Counted from the stretch's first letter, positions 10,334 through 19,508 are shown. The stretch: 64,000 nt of DNA from Runella rosea (GCF_003325355.1 NZ_CP030850.1:4457501-4521500), one strand, 5' to 3'. The notes: a model not told the origin generated them from the sequence alone. Program-made: numbers and translations.

Positions 10334-10367
10334 AACTAAGGAAGAAGAAAAGGCCCGACGAGAATTG

Positions 10368-10384
10368 TTCAAATGATGTACCAG
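10368..10384 (-). promoter_or_regulatory. Predicted sigma-54 (-24/-12) promoter for the P4-P0 operon
   Basis: On the minus strand the 17-mer is CTGGTACATCATTTGAA: the -24 GG, and TTG at exactly the -12 position. The expected transcript start is about 20-25 bp upstream of the P4 ATG. The -24 core is TGGTA rather than TGGCA, making this the weakest of the seven elements by sequence. However, the nearest inverted repeat is centred 63 bp upstream of the GG, exactly as in the stronger cases. Confidence 0.6.
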
Positions 10385-10432
10385 AAGAATAAGTGATTGA
10401 TAAACAAATATTTGTGTTTTTTATTCCCCAAA

Positions 10433-10478
10433 AAAATGTCCGCAAACGGACAGATTTAGCTTCGTTTGCGGACATTTT
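10433..10478. promoter_or_regulatory. Predicted activator-binding site for the P4 promoter, with a 16-bp perfect inverted repeat
   Basis: The proximal site is ATGTCC-GCAAAC-GGACAG at 10436-10453, of the TTGTCC-N6-GGACAA type. The distal site, 22 bp further out, keeps only the right half GGACAT (10470-10475). Superimposed on this, arms 10433-10448 and 10463-10478 form a perfect 16-bp inverted repeat around a 14-nt spacer, using the sequence AATGTCCGCAAACG and its complement. It lies between divergent genes, so it is unlikely to be a terminator. Confidence 0.6.
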
Positions 10479-10591
10479 GTACTAATATTATTGGAGCGCC
10501 GTATAAAACAATTGATGGTGCGTTGCATTCTATAGATTGTCCGATAAAGTTTTAAGGTACGCCCGTAAAAATGGTCTCTCTGTCGATTAAG

Positions 10592-10623
10592 TTTGAGGTT
10601 TTCCCTAATTCATTCTAATCTTG
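10592..10623 (+). promoter_or_regulatory. Possible Bacteroidota housekeeping promoter for the LytS kinase gene
   Basis: TTTG at 10592-10595 and TAATCTTG at 10616-10623 are separated by 20 bp, with one mismatch to the -7 consensus TAnnTTTG. Transcription would start within about 10-15 nt of the ATG at 10641. Confidence 0.35.
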
Positions 10624-10640
10624 TAGCTTAAATTAATATC

Positions 10641-11696
10641 ATGGAATTAGGAAAATCAATCAGTAGTTTAACCGTTTTGGTGCACATCATGGTGTGGCTA
10701 CTGCTTGGATTTATTGTCCTTTTTTATCCACCACTTACTTGGGATATGACAGTCCCTACATCCTTCTGGATCAAGCAGATACTGAATTTTTTTATGTTGG
10801 CGGGGATGTTTTATTTCAACGCACTTTACATGGTCCCTGCGTTTTTAGTCAATGAAAAAAAAACGGTGTTTATTGTATGGTTTGTGGGGATCATCTTTTG
10901 TTTTTTGGTATTGGCCCGAATCATAGAAATTAATCTTCATGTAAATGAACAGATGGCGGCCTTAAAAGGCAGTAAAAGCATTAAGAGTAAATATACACTC
11001 GATGTTCATCTGTTTATGGTTGCTATTTTGGTGATGGTTATCAGTACCAGTTTTGCGGCTGCTCAACGTTGGCAATCGGAAGTGAAAAAGCATGAAATGA
11101 TTGAAAAACAGCACATTGCTTCTGAGTTGGCGTTGTTAAAAGCGCAGATAAATCCCCACTTTTTTTTCAATACCCTCAACAATATTTATGCCCTGACCTA
11201 TTCGGATATTCCAGTGTCGAGAGAGGCTATTCTGAAACTTTCCCGCATGATGCGCTATTTATTGTACGAAACCCCGTTGGAGAGTGCCCTGTTAAGTCAG
11301 GAGATTTCTTTCATGAATGACTATATTGAACTGATGAAATTGCGCCTTCATGCCTACACAACCTTGGAAGTTCAAGAATTTAAGTCAGACCATGAATATT
11401 CGGTAGCGCCAATGCTCTTGCTGCCATTTATTGAAAATGCCTTCAAACACGGAACCAGTTCGCTGAACAAAACTGCAATTTTGATTGCGCTTAACGCCCA
11501 AAATGGCCTCCTTACCCTAAGGGTGAAGAATCAAATACATCCCAATAAAGACGCGGCTGGGGGTATTAACGGCGGTATTGGGTTGATTAATACGAAAAGA
11601 AGGCTTGATTTGCTTTATCCTGGGCGACATTCGCTTATTATAAATGAAGACATTGAGAACAAAATGTATCAGGTTGAGTTAAAAATAGAATTGTAG
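10641..11696 (+). CDS. LytS/YehU-type sensor histidine kinase
   Basis: A 351-residue membrane kinase. Four hydrophobic helices occupy roughly residues 10-150, with no sizeable periplasmic domain. A His_kinase-type module follows: the phospho-acceptor His in the motif INPHFFFNTLNN (about 175), the N-box PFIENAFKHG (about 265-275) and the G-box GGIGLINTKRRLDLLYP (about 310-325). It phosphorylates the LytTR regulator encoded 28 bp downstream, with which it should be co-transcribed. It stands divergent from the P4 permease operon across a 307-bp regulatory region. In Bacteroidota such pairs often sit beside transporters, but nothing here proves that it controls P4. The signal is unknown. Confidence 0.9.
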   Translation: MELGKSISSLTVLVHIMVWLLLGFIVLFYPPLTWDMTVPTSFWIKQILNFFMLAGMFYFNALYMVPAFLVNEKKTVFIVWFVGIIFCFLVLARIIEINLHVNEQMAALKGSKSIKSKYTLDVHLFMVAILVMVISTSFAAAQRWQSEVKKHEMIEKQHIASELALLKAQINPHFFFNTLNNIYALTYSDIPVSREAILKLSRMMRYLLYETPLESALLSQEISFMNDYIELMKLRLHAYTTLEVQEFKSDHEYSVAPMLLLPFIENAFKHGTSSLNKTAILIALNAQNGLLTLRVKNQIHPNKDAAGGINGGIGLINTKRRLDLLYPGRHSLIINEDIENKMYQVELKIEL

Positions 11697-11724
11697 ACAC
11701 CACCATTCCCCTCAAAAAAAAGCC

Positions 11725-12432
11725 ATGAAATTGAATTGTATTACTGTAGATGACGAACCGCCCGCGCTCGGACTGCTCAATACTTTTGTGGAGCAAACTC
11801 CTTTTTTGAACTTAATGGGCCAGTATGCCAACGGGGTAGAAGCACTACAAGCTATTCATAGTCAGTCAATTCACCTTGTGTTTTTGGATATTCAGATGCC
11901 AGATCTAAACGGAATGGAGCTTGCCCGGATTATCAGTCAAACAAACTCGTTGGTGCAGACCCGCATTGTATTCACCACGGCCTATAATCAGTTCGCGGTA
12001 GAAGGCTACAAAGTGGATGCGTTGGATTATCTGATGAAACCATTCAGTTACGAAGAGTTTTTAAGAGCCGCCACCAAGGGAAAAAACCATTTTGAGTTGG
12101 CTGAAAATAATCTTCAAGAAAACTGCATGTTTGTGAAATCTGATTACAAGCTGATTCGGGTAGATTTTGATTCTATTTTATACATCGAATCGTTCAAGGA
12201 TTACGTCAAGATTCATCTTACTCCGCCTGCTGCCCCGATCATTACGCTGAGCCGCCTGAAAGCCATCGAAGACAAGCTACCTCCCTCAAGGTTTCTCCGA
12301 ATACACCGCTCATTTATTGTCGCTATTCATAAAGTAGATTCAATCAGCAGAAATGCCGTTTCTATTGGAAAAACAACGCTTTCCGTGGGCGATTTGTACA
12401 AGGATGCTTTTAAGGAATTAATGGGCGTATAG
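11725..12432 (+). CDS. LytTR-family response regulator
   Basis: A 235-residue regulator. The N-terminal receiver domain (1-120) has the acidic pocket in TVDDEPPALG, the phospho-Asp in LVFLDIQMPD (about residue 55) and a lysine in DYLMKPFS. A LytTR DNA-binding domain follows (about 130-233) with the typical FVKSDYKLIRVDFDSILYIE and RIHRSFIVA stretches. It is the partner of the kinase ending 28 bp upstream. LytTR proteins bind direct repeats upstream of target genes. No such repeat pair could be assigned with confidence, so its targets, possibly including the adjacent P4 operon or the downstream lipoprotein, are open. Confidence 0.92.
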   Translation: MKLNCITVDDEPPALGLLNTFVEQTPFLNLMGQYANGVEALQAIHSQSIHLVFLDIQMPDLNGMELARIISQTNSLVQTRIVFTTAYNQFAVEGYKVDALDYLMKPFSYEEFLRAATKGKNHFELAENNLQENCMFVKSDYKLIRVDFDSILYIESFKDYVKIHLTPPAAPIITLSRLKAIEDKLPPSRFLRIHRSFIVAIHKVDSISRNAVSIGKTTLSVGDLYKDAFKELMGV

Positions 12433-12811
12433 AAGAATTAAGACTTATATAAGACTTATACAGGATACAAATGGGGTTGGTTTGCCCGAACTTATTTCCC
12501 TGGTTAGAGAGTGCGTCTGTCGATAAATTCGTCCTCTCTGGCTGATTTTTATTGTGGTTATTGACGCAGAATAGTAGTTTTAAAGTTGCTTAATTTATTT
12601 AAGTAGATAGATAATAGTCTTACACCCCTTTGGCGATGCTGGAGGGGCGTTTTTTTATTTTCCCCACTGATTGGATTATGTTGTTAAAGAAAACGATGCT
12701 GTCCCGAGGTAGTTAGCTGCCGAAAAGGTTTGAAAAACGTACTAAAAAAGGGTTAGAGACGTTATATTTTTAATGTAATGCGTTATAATTTAACAACTTA
12801 TAATTATTTCC
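12433..12811. other. Intergenic region, no gene seen (379 bp)
   Basis: No convincing ORF was found on either strand. The one recognisable element is a terminator-like hairpin at 12625-12657. The stretch before the lipoprotein gene is AT-rich and contains TATATTTT near 12764, a weak candidate -7 element. Confidence 0.5.
12625..12657 (+). terminator. Probable rho-independent terminator after the LytTR regulator
   Basis: The CCCCTTTGG arm and the CTGGAGGGG arm (including G-T pairs) form a hairpin, followed by CG and then seven T residues. It lies about 190 bp after the response-regulator stop. Confidence 0.6.
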
Positions 12812-13630
12812 ATGAAATCCACCATTCTACTTTCTGTTTTTGTATTGGCAATGGGATTGTCGGCTTGTGAAAAAATAGATTCCGAAGAACCACCAATCCC
12901 TACTGTACCAGAACTGACGCTTGCCGAAAAAGCGAAAAAATATACCGATGAACATCCAGATATTCAGTCTCCCTTGATAATTAATACCCTTCCTAAATCG
13001 GTAAATGTTGCGCTGGGTACTGTATTCATTGATACTTTTAAGTTTGGGTACAATTCACAGGAGCAATTAGTACAAATATCGACAGATAAAGGTCCAGTAC
13101 TTGATATTACCCTTGACCAAGCGGCTCGGAAAGCTACTGGTAAATTTGGTAAGCAGGAACTCAATTTTCAACTCAATCAGAACGGATTAGCTGAAAGTGC
13201 CGTGGGTTTTTTTTCAAGTGGGAAAGAGGCCAATAATCAATATTTTTATAAAAATGGCTATTTGGTGGCCATGACGGATAAACTTTACCTAACAACATTA
13301 AAATACAGCGGAAACGGAGATTTACTGGAGTGGAAGGGTACAACGCATCAGGGGGAAAGAGTCAATATTTCATACGAATATACTGATTATCCCAATACCA
13401 TTCGTCAGGAAGTTACCTATTGGACGACTAACCATTTATCTTTTAGAGGTGATTTTTTAGGGAAATACAGCAGTAAATTGTTGAAAAAGGCAGTGATTAG
13501 TGTACCTTCCTTAGGTGGCAGTACTTTTGTGCTTGATTTTGAATATACCTTTGACATTAAAGACCGTGTTTCTAGAATGCTGATTAAACGAGATGCATTG
13601 TCAGATGTTTTGTATGAATATCGTTATTAG
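12812..13630 (+). CDS. Secreted lipoprotein of unknown function
   Basis: A 272-residue protein with a lipoprotein signal peptide: MKSTILLSVFVLAMGLSAC with the lipobox LSAC, Cys19 being the predicted lipidated residue. The residues after Cys (EKIDSEEPP) are acidic, like the surface-export signals reported for Bacteroidota lipoproteins. The mature part is rich in beta-strand-like segments with repeated aromatic motifs (FKFGYNSQEQLVQI, LKYSGNGDLLEWKG, ISYEYTDYPN, FEYTFDIKDRVSRM). These resemble the YxYDxxGxL-type repeats of DUF4595-like lipoproteins, but the family assignment is weak. It stands alone between two terminators. No function is claimed. Confidence 0.75.
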   Translation: MKSTILLSVFVLAMGLSACEKIDSEEPPIPTVPELTLAEKAKKYTDEHPDIQSPLIINTLPKSVNVALGTVFIDTFKFGYNSQEQLVQISTDKGPVLDITLDQAARKATGKFGKQELNFQLNQNGLAESAVGFFSSGKEANNQYFYKNGYLVAMTDKLYLTTLKYSGNGDLLEWKGTTHQGERVNISYEYTDYPNTIRQEVTYWTTNHLSFRGDFLGKYSSKLLKKAVISVPSLGGSTFVLDFEYTFDIKDRVSRMLIKRDALSDVLYEYRY

Positions 13631-13655
13631 AAACCACCTCTGTCAATATTGCTTT

Positions 13656-13686
13656 ACTCGTCGGATAAAAACCGACGAGTTTTTTT
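13656..13686 (+). terminator. Rho-independent terminator after the lipoprotein gene
   Basis: The 9-bp perfect stem ACTCGTCGG/CCGACGAGT with an ATAAAAA loop is followed directly by six T residues, 25 bp after the stop. Confidence 0.88.
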
Positions 13687-13710
13687 ATGGGTTTTTAAAA
13701 ATAGCCACCG

Positions 13711-13741
13711 TTTGATATTTGCCAATCTGCTTCTACTTTTG
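13711..13741 (+). promoter_or_regulatory. Bacteroidota housekeeping promoter for the M3 peptidase gene
   Basis: TTTG at 13711-13714, a 19-bp spacer and TACTTTTG at 13734-13741 match the TTTG/TAnnTTTG consensus exactly. The ATG is at 13775, leaving a short leader of about 25 nt. Confidence 0.7.
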
Positions 13742-13774
13742 ACCTCTTGTTTTAAACTTCATTAACGTACTGCG

Positions 13775-15892
13775 ATGAAAAAGACCATAACCGTTCTATT
13801 ATCAGCAATTTACTTAACTGCTCTCGTGTCGATGGATGTTGCTTCTCAAAATCCTTTTTTTAGTAACTACAACACACCTTTTGGCGTGCCCCCCTTTGCT
13901 CAAATCAAAAATGAGCATTTTGAACCCGCTTTTATCGAAGGCATGAAACAGCAAGCGGCGGAGATTGCGGCCATTACCGCCCAAAAAGAAGCGCCAACTT
14001 TTACCAATACAATTTTGGCGTTGGAAAACAGCGGCGATTTGCTGGACCGCGTCGGAACCGTGTTTTTTAATTTTAACAGCGCCAACACCAACGAAGGTAT
14101 TCAGAAAATTGCGCAAACGCTGTCGCCCAAAATGTCTAAGCACCGCGACGATATTCAACTGAATGCGGAATTGTTCAAGCGGGTGAAAACCGTTTATGAC
14201 CAACGTAGTACCGCAAAACTAACGGGAGAACAGTTGATGTTGCTCGAAAAAACCTACAAAAGCTTTGTGCGTAGCGGTGCGGCTCTCTCGGCCGAGAAGC
14301 AAGAACGGATGCGTAAAATCAACGCCGAAATGTCGCTACTGACCTTAAAATTTGGTCAGAATCTATTGGCCGAAAACAACAATTATACGTTGGTCATTGA
14401 AAAAAAAGAAGACCTGAGTGGCTTGCCGGAGTCGCTGATTGCCGCCGCCGCCGATGATGCTAAAAAACGTAAAATGGAAGGAAAATGGGTGTTTACGCTG
14501 CAAAACCCCAGCATCATGCCTTTTTTGCAATACGCCGATAATCGCTCATTGCGGGAAAAGATTTTTAAAGCCTACCTCGAACGCGGAAACCACAACGACG
14601 CCTACGATAACAAAGCTATCATGACCAACATCGTGGCGTTGCGGGCCGAAAAAGCGGCTTTGCTTGGCTATGAAAACCATGCTGCCTACGTGTTGGAAGA
14701 GAGCATGTCGAAAACGCCTGCTAAAGTAAGTGAACTACTGAACCAATTGTGGACCGCCACCGTGCCCGTGACCAAACAGGAAGCCGCGGAGTTGCAGACG
14801 TTGATGGACAAAGACGGCAAAAACGAAAAACTGGAAAGTTGGGATTGGCGCTACTACGCCGAAAAATTGCGTAAGCAAAAATACGACCTCAACGAAGAGG
14901 AATTACGTCCTTATTTTTCGTTGGACAACGTGCGCAAGGGTATTTTTACGCTTTGCCAGCGACTATACGGCCTGAAATTCGAGCCACGTACTGATATTCC
15001 CGTCTATCATGAAGAGGCCACGGCCTACGAAGTAAAAGAAGCCAATGGGCAGCACGTGGGGGTGATGTACATGGATTTTCACCCGCGTGCGAGCAAGCGC
15101 GGTGGTGCTTGGATGACGAGCTACCGCGAGCAAGAAATGGAAAACGGCAAGCGCGTGGCTCCCATAGTCTCCATTGTTTGTAATTTCTCCCGCCCTTCGG
15201 GCAATGCTCCTGCTTTGCTTAGCATGGATGAAGTGCAGACGTTCTTTCATGAATTTGGGCATGCATTGCACGGCCTACTTTCCAACGTCAATTATGGTAG
15301 TCTGTCGGGCACGTCGGTGCCGCGTGATTTTGTGGAGCTGCCTTCGCAAATCATGGAAAACTGGGCCACTGAGCCAGAAATGTTGAAATTGTACGCCAAA
15401 CATTACCAAACAGGTGCGGTGATTCCTGACGCACTTATTGAAAAAATGAAAAAAAGCAGTTTGTTCAATCAGGGCTTTGAAACGTCGGAATACTTGGCAG
15501 CATCGTTGCTTGATATGAGTTATCATACCCTCAAGCCTGGGCAAACACCAACGGATGTGCTGACGTTTGAAAAAGAGGCGATGGACAAAATTGGCCTGAT
15601 TTCTCAGATTCCGCCGCGCTATCGCACCACGTATTTTCAGCATATTTTCTCGGGCGGGTATTCGGCAGGCTATTACAGTTATATTTGGTCGGCGGTATTG
15701 GATGCCGATGCTTTTGAAGTTTTTAAGCAAAAAGGCCTTTTTGATCCCAAATCTGCTCAGTCTTTCCGTAAAAATGTACTAGAAAAGGGTGGGACCGACG
15801 AGCCGATGAAACTTTACCTCAACTTCCGTGGTGCCGAGCCAGACATTAAGCCGCTCCTGCGTCGTCGGGGATTGATGAAGGAAGTGAACTAG
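13775..15892 (+). CDS. dcp: M3-family zinc metallopeptidase (peptidyl-dipeptidase Dcp type), secreted
   Basis: A 705-residue enzyme with an N-terminal signal peptide (about residues 1-25). The catalytic zinc motif HEFGHAL lies in FFHEFGHALHGLLSNVNYG at about residue 491, with the third zinc ligand, a Glu, about 25 residues on in FVELPSQIMENW. The sequence GGYSAGYYSYIWS near the C-terminus is typical of the family's substrate-binding region. Length and order fit Dcp/oligopeptidase A enzymes, which release dipeptides from the C-termini of oligopeptides. The signal peptide implies action in the periplasm, probably in peptide nutrition. It is a single-gene unit with its own promoter at 13711-13741 and a terminator at 15929-15965. 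The symbol dcp is by family similarity. Confidence 0.9.
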   Translation: MKKTITVLLSAIYLTALVSMDVASQNPFFSNYNTPFGVPPFAQIKNEHFEPAFIEGMKQQAAEIAAITAQKEAPTFTNTILALENSGDLLDRVGTVFFNFNSANTNEGIQKIAQTLSPKMSKHRDDIQLNAELFKRVKTVYDQRSTAKLTGEQLMLLEKTYKSFVRSGAALSAEKQERMRKINAEMSLLTLKFGQNLLAENNNYTLVIEKKEDLSGLPESLIAAAADDAKKRKMEGKWVFTLQNPSIMPFLQYADNRSLREKIFKAYLERGNHNDAYDNKAIMTNIVALRAEKAALLGYENHAAYVLEESMSKTPAKVSELLNQLWTATVPVTKQEAAELQTLMDKDGKNEKLESWDWRYYAEKLRKQKYDLNEEELRPYFSLDNVRKGIFTLCQRLYGLKFEPRTDIPVYHEEATAYEVKEANGQHVGVMYMDFHPRASKRGGAWMTSYREQEMENGKRVAPIVSIVCNFSRPSGNAPALLSMDEVQTFFHEFGHALHGLLSNVNYGSLSGTSVPRDFVELPSQIMENWATEPEMLKLYAKHYQTGAVIPDALIEKMKKSSLFNQGFETSEYLAASLLDMSYHTLKPGQTPTDVLTFEKEAMDKIGLISQIPPRYRTTYFQHIFSGGYSAGYYSYIWSAVLDADAFEVFKQKGLFDPKSAQSFRKNVLEKGGTDEPMKLYLNFRGAEPDIKPLLRRRGLMKEVN

Positions 15893-15928
15893 GGAGTTGT
15901 CAGTTATCCGTTAATTGTTATCAGTATT

Positions 15929-15965
15929 AAGGAGATTTGAACGTTTGTTCAGGTCTCCTTTTTTG
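15929..15965 (+). terminator. Probable rho-independent terminator after the M3 peptidase gene
   Basis: Arms AAGGAGA and TCTCCTT enclose an inner TGAAC/GTTCA stem with a GTTT loop. The hairpin is followed by TTTTG. Confidence 0.75.
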
Positions 15966-16122
15966 TTTTGGAGAAGCCCGAGTTTTTGGGGTAGATACAA
16001 TAATCGGGTTTGCTTTCCATCAGCCAATACGGCCTGTCTATCCTTTTGATTCCGGGCTTTATCCTATTTTACTTTCTGCGTGAATAATTCTGACTCACCT
16101 TTACAGCATCAATCATACAACC

Positions 16123-18690
16123 ATGAAAAAAATTTATTTCCTTCTCGCTATTACACTTCTTGCCTCTACCCTCCTGACGCCCGCAATGGCGCAGTTTCCG
16201 ATGGGGGGAGCCACCCCGACCAAAGCCCTGCCAGGAACGGCGGGCGACCAAACGCCCAAAGGTAGTTCTAAAATTACGGGTTTTGTGGTGGATTCATCGG
16301 TTACCAAAGCCGTTGAGTTTGCCAATATTGCGCTCTACAACAAAGCCACAGGAAAAGCCGTAGATGGTACCGTAGCTGACGAAAAAGGGAAATTTGTTTT
16401 GAATAAAATCGTGGAGGGAGAGTATCGTTTGCTCATTTCCTTTCTGGGATTTAAGAACAAAACGATTGAAAACATAATACTAGCCAAAGGTCAAGAATTG
16501 GAGCTTGGGGTGATAAAACTTAGCGCTAATGTGCAGACGCTCAGTGAGGTAGTCGTAACTGGGCAGGCCGCTTTGATTGAAGAAAAAGTGGACCGCTTGG
16601 TGTACAATGCCGACAAAGACATCTCAGCCAAAGGAGGAGATGCGGCCGACGTGTTGCGTAAGGTGCCTTTACTCACGGTAGATTTGGACGGCAACGTATC
16701 GCTGCGGGGGAGTCAAAACATTCGGGTGCTGATCAACAACAAACCCAGTACCATTATTGCTAGCAGTGTTTCCGACGCGTTGAAACAAATTCCCGCCGAC
16801 CAAATCAAAACCGTGGAAGTGATTACCAGCCCGTCGGCAAAATACGATGCAGAAGGCTCGGCAGGGATTATCAACATCATTACCAAGAAAAACAGTCTTC
16901 AGGGAATGAACCTGAACATAGACGGGGGCGTGGGCAACCGAGGCTCTTCGCTGGCCCTCAACGGAAGTTACCGCAAGGGGAAAGCTGGGTTTACGCTCGG
17001 TGGGTTTGGCCGTGCCAACTACAACATAATTACCAAAACGAGCTTGGAACAAACGGGTATCGTTAATGGTATCACCACACTGACCCGGCAAACGGGCGAT
17101 GGCAGCAGCAATATGTTGTTTGGGCAATATAATCTTGGTTTTGACTACGACTTGGCCAAAAACCAAAGCATCACCGCTGGGGTACGTTATGGGGTTCGGA
17201 ACATGGTAAACCAGCAAGATTTGGTGACAAGATTGTTTACTAATGGCGTGGCGGGATTGGCTTCGAGCCGCAATGTAGATGCTAAAAACCTCTCAGGAAC
17301 TGTTGATATCAACGTAGATTACCTGCATACTTACAAAAAACCTCAGCAAGAATGGAGCATTTCGACGCTCTATAGCCGCAATGGCCTGACGAATGATTTT
17401 GATGCCAATTTATTGAACGGCGAAGGCAGTCTGACGAGTCGTCAACGGAATCTTAACGCAAATGTAAATCAAGAATTTACGTTGCAAACGGATTACCAAA
17501 CACCGATTAAGAAAAACCAGTTGCTAGAGTTTGGGGCAAAAGGGATTTTTCGGGAAGTGACCAGCGATTACCGCTATTTGTTGGCGGGTCCAACGGGTGA
17601 ATTTACCAAAGAAATCAATCAACCCTCTGGCGAGCTGATTTATCACCAAAACATAGCGGCGGGCTACACATCTTACACCTACACCACTAAAAAACGCTAC
17701 ACCTTCAAAGGCGGATTGCGCTACGAGCACACATTCATCGACGCCAGCACCCGCGAAGGTGGTCCCATCGGAATCGGTGATTATGGCGTGTTGGTGCCGA
17801 GCGTCAACGCTTCCAAAACCATTAAAGGCACGACCTTGAAATTGGGCTACAATCGACGGATTCAGCGCCCAGGATTGCAGCAACTGAACCCTAACTTCAA
17901 CGCCGCCAACCCCCAAAATATCACAATCGGTAACCCAAGTTTACGGCCTGAATTGACCAATAACTTTGAATTAGGATTGAGCAAAACCATCAAAAAAGTA
18001 TTTGTGAATGCTACCTTCTTCGGACGTGTGACCAATAACGCCATTTCGCAAGTACGACGCCCTTCCGATACCCTGGCGGGTGCGATTGTGACTACTTTTG
18101 AAAACATTGGCCGTCAACACGCTTACGGGACCAACATTTTTGCCAACATCGCCGTTACCTCCAAAATCAACGTGGGGATTTTCTCTAATGTGTTCTACAC
18201 CACCCTGACTGGACAAGCAATGGGAGAGAACGGGGTCTCAGAAAATCTCACCAACGATGGTTTTAACGTAAGTGGTGGGATGTTTTCGCAGGCGCAATTT
18301 AAAAATGGCTGGGGCGCACAGGCATTTGGGTTCTTGCAAGGATCACAGGTGCAGTTGCAGGGAATGCAGGGAGGATTCGGTTTTTATACCGTAGGAATCA
18401 AGAAAGAGTTTAAAAACAAAAAAGGCAGTATAGGGTTGGCGGGAGAAAACTTTCTGAGCCGTCGTTTCAACATCCATACCGAACTCAATTCTGCCCAGTT
18501 CAATCAGGTAAGTGATGTGTACCTTTACAACCGAGGTGTGCGTATGACATTCACCTACAAAATTGGAAAAATGACCATGGAAGCTCCCAAAAAGAAAGCT
18601 CGCTCGGTCAACAATGACGATGTAAAAACTGAAGGAAACGGCCAAGCGGCGCCTGGCGCAGCGCCCGCAGGCGGTGCCTCAAGACCTTAG
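16123..18690 (+). CDS. TonB-dependent-receptor-like outer-membrane beta-barrel protein
   Basis: An 855-residue outer-membrane protein. A signal peptide (1-23, ending PAMAQ) is followed by a carboxypeptidase-regulatory-like beta-sandwich at about 50-135 (KITGFVVDSSVTKAVEFANI). A plug-like domain follows at about 145-245 (VDRLVYNADKDISAKGGDAAD, then SPSAKYDAEGSAGIINIITK). The long C-terminal barrel is of the OMP_b-brl_3 type seen in Bacteroidota (NPSLRPELTNNFELGLSKT). The last 35 residues form a charged then Ala/Gly/Pro-rich tail (GQAAPGAAPAGGASRP) that is probably disordered. No SusD-like partner follows. Instead a LolA-like secreted protein starts 57 bp downstream with no terminator between them, so the two are probably co-transcribed. 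The transported ligand is unknown. Confidence 0.88.
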   Translation: MKKIYFLLAITLLASTLLTPAMAQFPMGGATPTKALPGTAGDQTPKGSSKITGFVVDSSVTKAVEFANIALYNKATGKAVDGTVADEKGKFVLNKIVEGEYRLLISFLGFKNKTIENIILAKGQELELGVIKLSANVQTLSEVVVTGQAALIEEKVDRLVYNADKDISAKGGDAADVLRKVPLLTVDLDGNVSLRGSQNIRVLINNKPSTIIASSVSDALKQIPADQIKTVEVITSPSAKYDAEGSAGIINIITKKNSLQGMNLNIDGGVGNRGSSLALNGSYRKGKAGFTLGGFGRANYNIITKTSLEQTGIVNGITTLTRQTGDGSSNMLFGQYNLGFDYDLAKNQSITAGVRYGVRNMVNQQDLVTRLFTNGVAGLASSRNVDAKNLSGTVDINVDYLHTYKKPQQEWSISTLYSRNGLTNDFDANLLNGEGSLTSRQRNLNANVNQEFTLQTDYQTPIKKNQLLEFGAKGIFREVTSDYRYLLAGPTGEFTKEINQPSGELIYHQNIAAGYTSYTYTTKKRYTFKGGLRYEHTFIDASTREGGPIGIGDYGVLVPSVNASKTIKGTTLKLGYNRRIQRPGLQQLNPNFNAANPQNITIGNPSLRPELTNNFELGLSKTIKKVFVNATFFGRVTNNAISQVRRPSDTLAGAIVTTFENIGRQHAYGTNIFANIAVTSKINVGIFSNVFYTTLTGQAMGENGVSENLTNDGFNVSGGMFSQAQFKNGWGAQAFGFLQGSQVQLQGMQGGFGFYTVGIKKEFKNKKGSIGLAGENFLSRRFNIHTELNSAQFNQVSDVYLYNRGVRMTFTYKIGKMTMEAPKKKARSVNNDDVKTEGNGQAAPGAAPAGGASRP

Positions 18691-18747
18691 TAGAGTATCT
18701 TTAACCTATTCATAATTAACGCATTATAACTTAAAAATCCTAACAAA

Positions 18748-19461
18748 ATGAAAACAAACAAACTTTTGGTTGCGACCTTGGCCGCCTTCGTTTCAATCAG
18801 TTCGTACGCCCAAACGGTGGATGAAATCGTGGATAAACATATTGCAGCAATGGGCGGCGCAGATAAATTAAAAGGGGTAAGTACAATAGTGATTGAGCGC
18901 ACACTCGCGGTTCAAAACATGGAAATCCCTAACAAAACGACGGTAGTGGTCGGCAAGGCCTTACGTACGGAATCGTCGGTAATGGGTAACTCTATGGTGC
19001 AGGTGGTGGAGGGTGCAACGGGTTGGATGATACGCCCAGCCATGATGGGTGGAACGGGCGACCCTGAAGACATGCCTGCTGAAATGGTGAAGCAACAGTC
19101 GGGCCAATTAGACCCATTTGGCGAGTTGTATAATTACAAAGAAAAGGGTAGCAAAGTAGAGCTGGTAGGCAAAGAAAAAGTAGAAAAAGACGATGCGTAT
19201 CACCTCAAAGTTACGACGAAAGACGGTCAGGTGATGGAGCAATACATTGATGCTAATACCTATATGTTGACTAAGCTGAAAACAACGATAAATGGTCAAG
19301 ATGGCGAAATTATGTTTTCAGATTATAAAGAGGTAGAAGGCATCAAGATGGCCAATACCATGGATATGACCAGTCAAATGGGAGCGTTGACTTTTATCAC
19401 CAACAAAGTGACGGTCAATGCCAAGGTAGACGAATCTATCTTTAAGAAGCCAACGAAGTAA
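18748..19461 (+). CDS. Secreted LolA-like protein (outer-membrane lipoprotein-sorting-protein fold)
   Basis: A 237-residue protein with a cleavable signal peptide (1-21, SISSYAQ). The mature start TVDEIVDKHIAAMGGADKLKGV is typical of Bacteroidota proteins annotated as outer-membrane lipoprotein-sorting-like: a half-barrel that in LolA binds acyl chains. Here the family usually follows an outer-membrane receptor gene, as in this case (57 bp after the TonB-receptor-like gene). It has no lipobox. It is not the dedicated LolA chaperone by context; a periplasmic role assisting the upstream barrel protein is inference. A strong terminator follows at 19479-19508. Confidence 0.75.
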   Translation: MKTNKLLVATLAAFVSISSYAQTVDEIVDKHIAAMGGADKLKGVSTIVIERTLAVQNMEIPNKTTVVVGKALRTESSVMGNSMVQVVEGATGWMIRPAMMGGTGDPEDMPAEMVKQQSGQLDPFGELYNYKEKGSKVELVGKEKVEKDDAYHLKVTTKDGQVMEQYIDANTYMLTKLKTTINGQDGEIMFSDYKEVEGIKMANTMDMTSQMGALTFITNKVTVNAKVDESIFKKPTK

Positions 19462-19478
19462 GAAGTGAAGTGTTGAAC

Positions 19479-19508
19479 AAAAAGCCGCTCCGAAAGGGGC
19501 GGCTTTTT
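19479..19508 (+). terminator. Strong rho-independent terminator
   Basis: The stem AAAAAGCCGCTCC/GGGGCGGCTTTTT with a GAAA tetraloop and a built-in T-run lies 18 bp after the LolA-like gene. It may also serve the convergent small secreted-protein gene, because the 5' arm begins with five A residues. Confidence 0.9.

Noticed and set aside
10515-10531. Possible sigma-54 promoter for the LytS kinase, symmetric to the P4 promoter
   Set aside because: ATGGTGCGTTGC contains GG and TTGC but the spacing is several bases too short; a housekeeping-type promoter at 10592-10623 fits better.
10537-10554. A further activator half-site TTGTCC near the LytS kinase gene
   Set aside because: The right half (GTTTTA) does not match GnACAA and there is no properly spaced partner.
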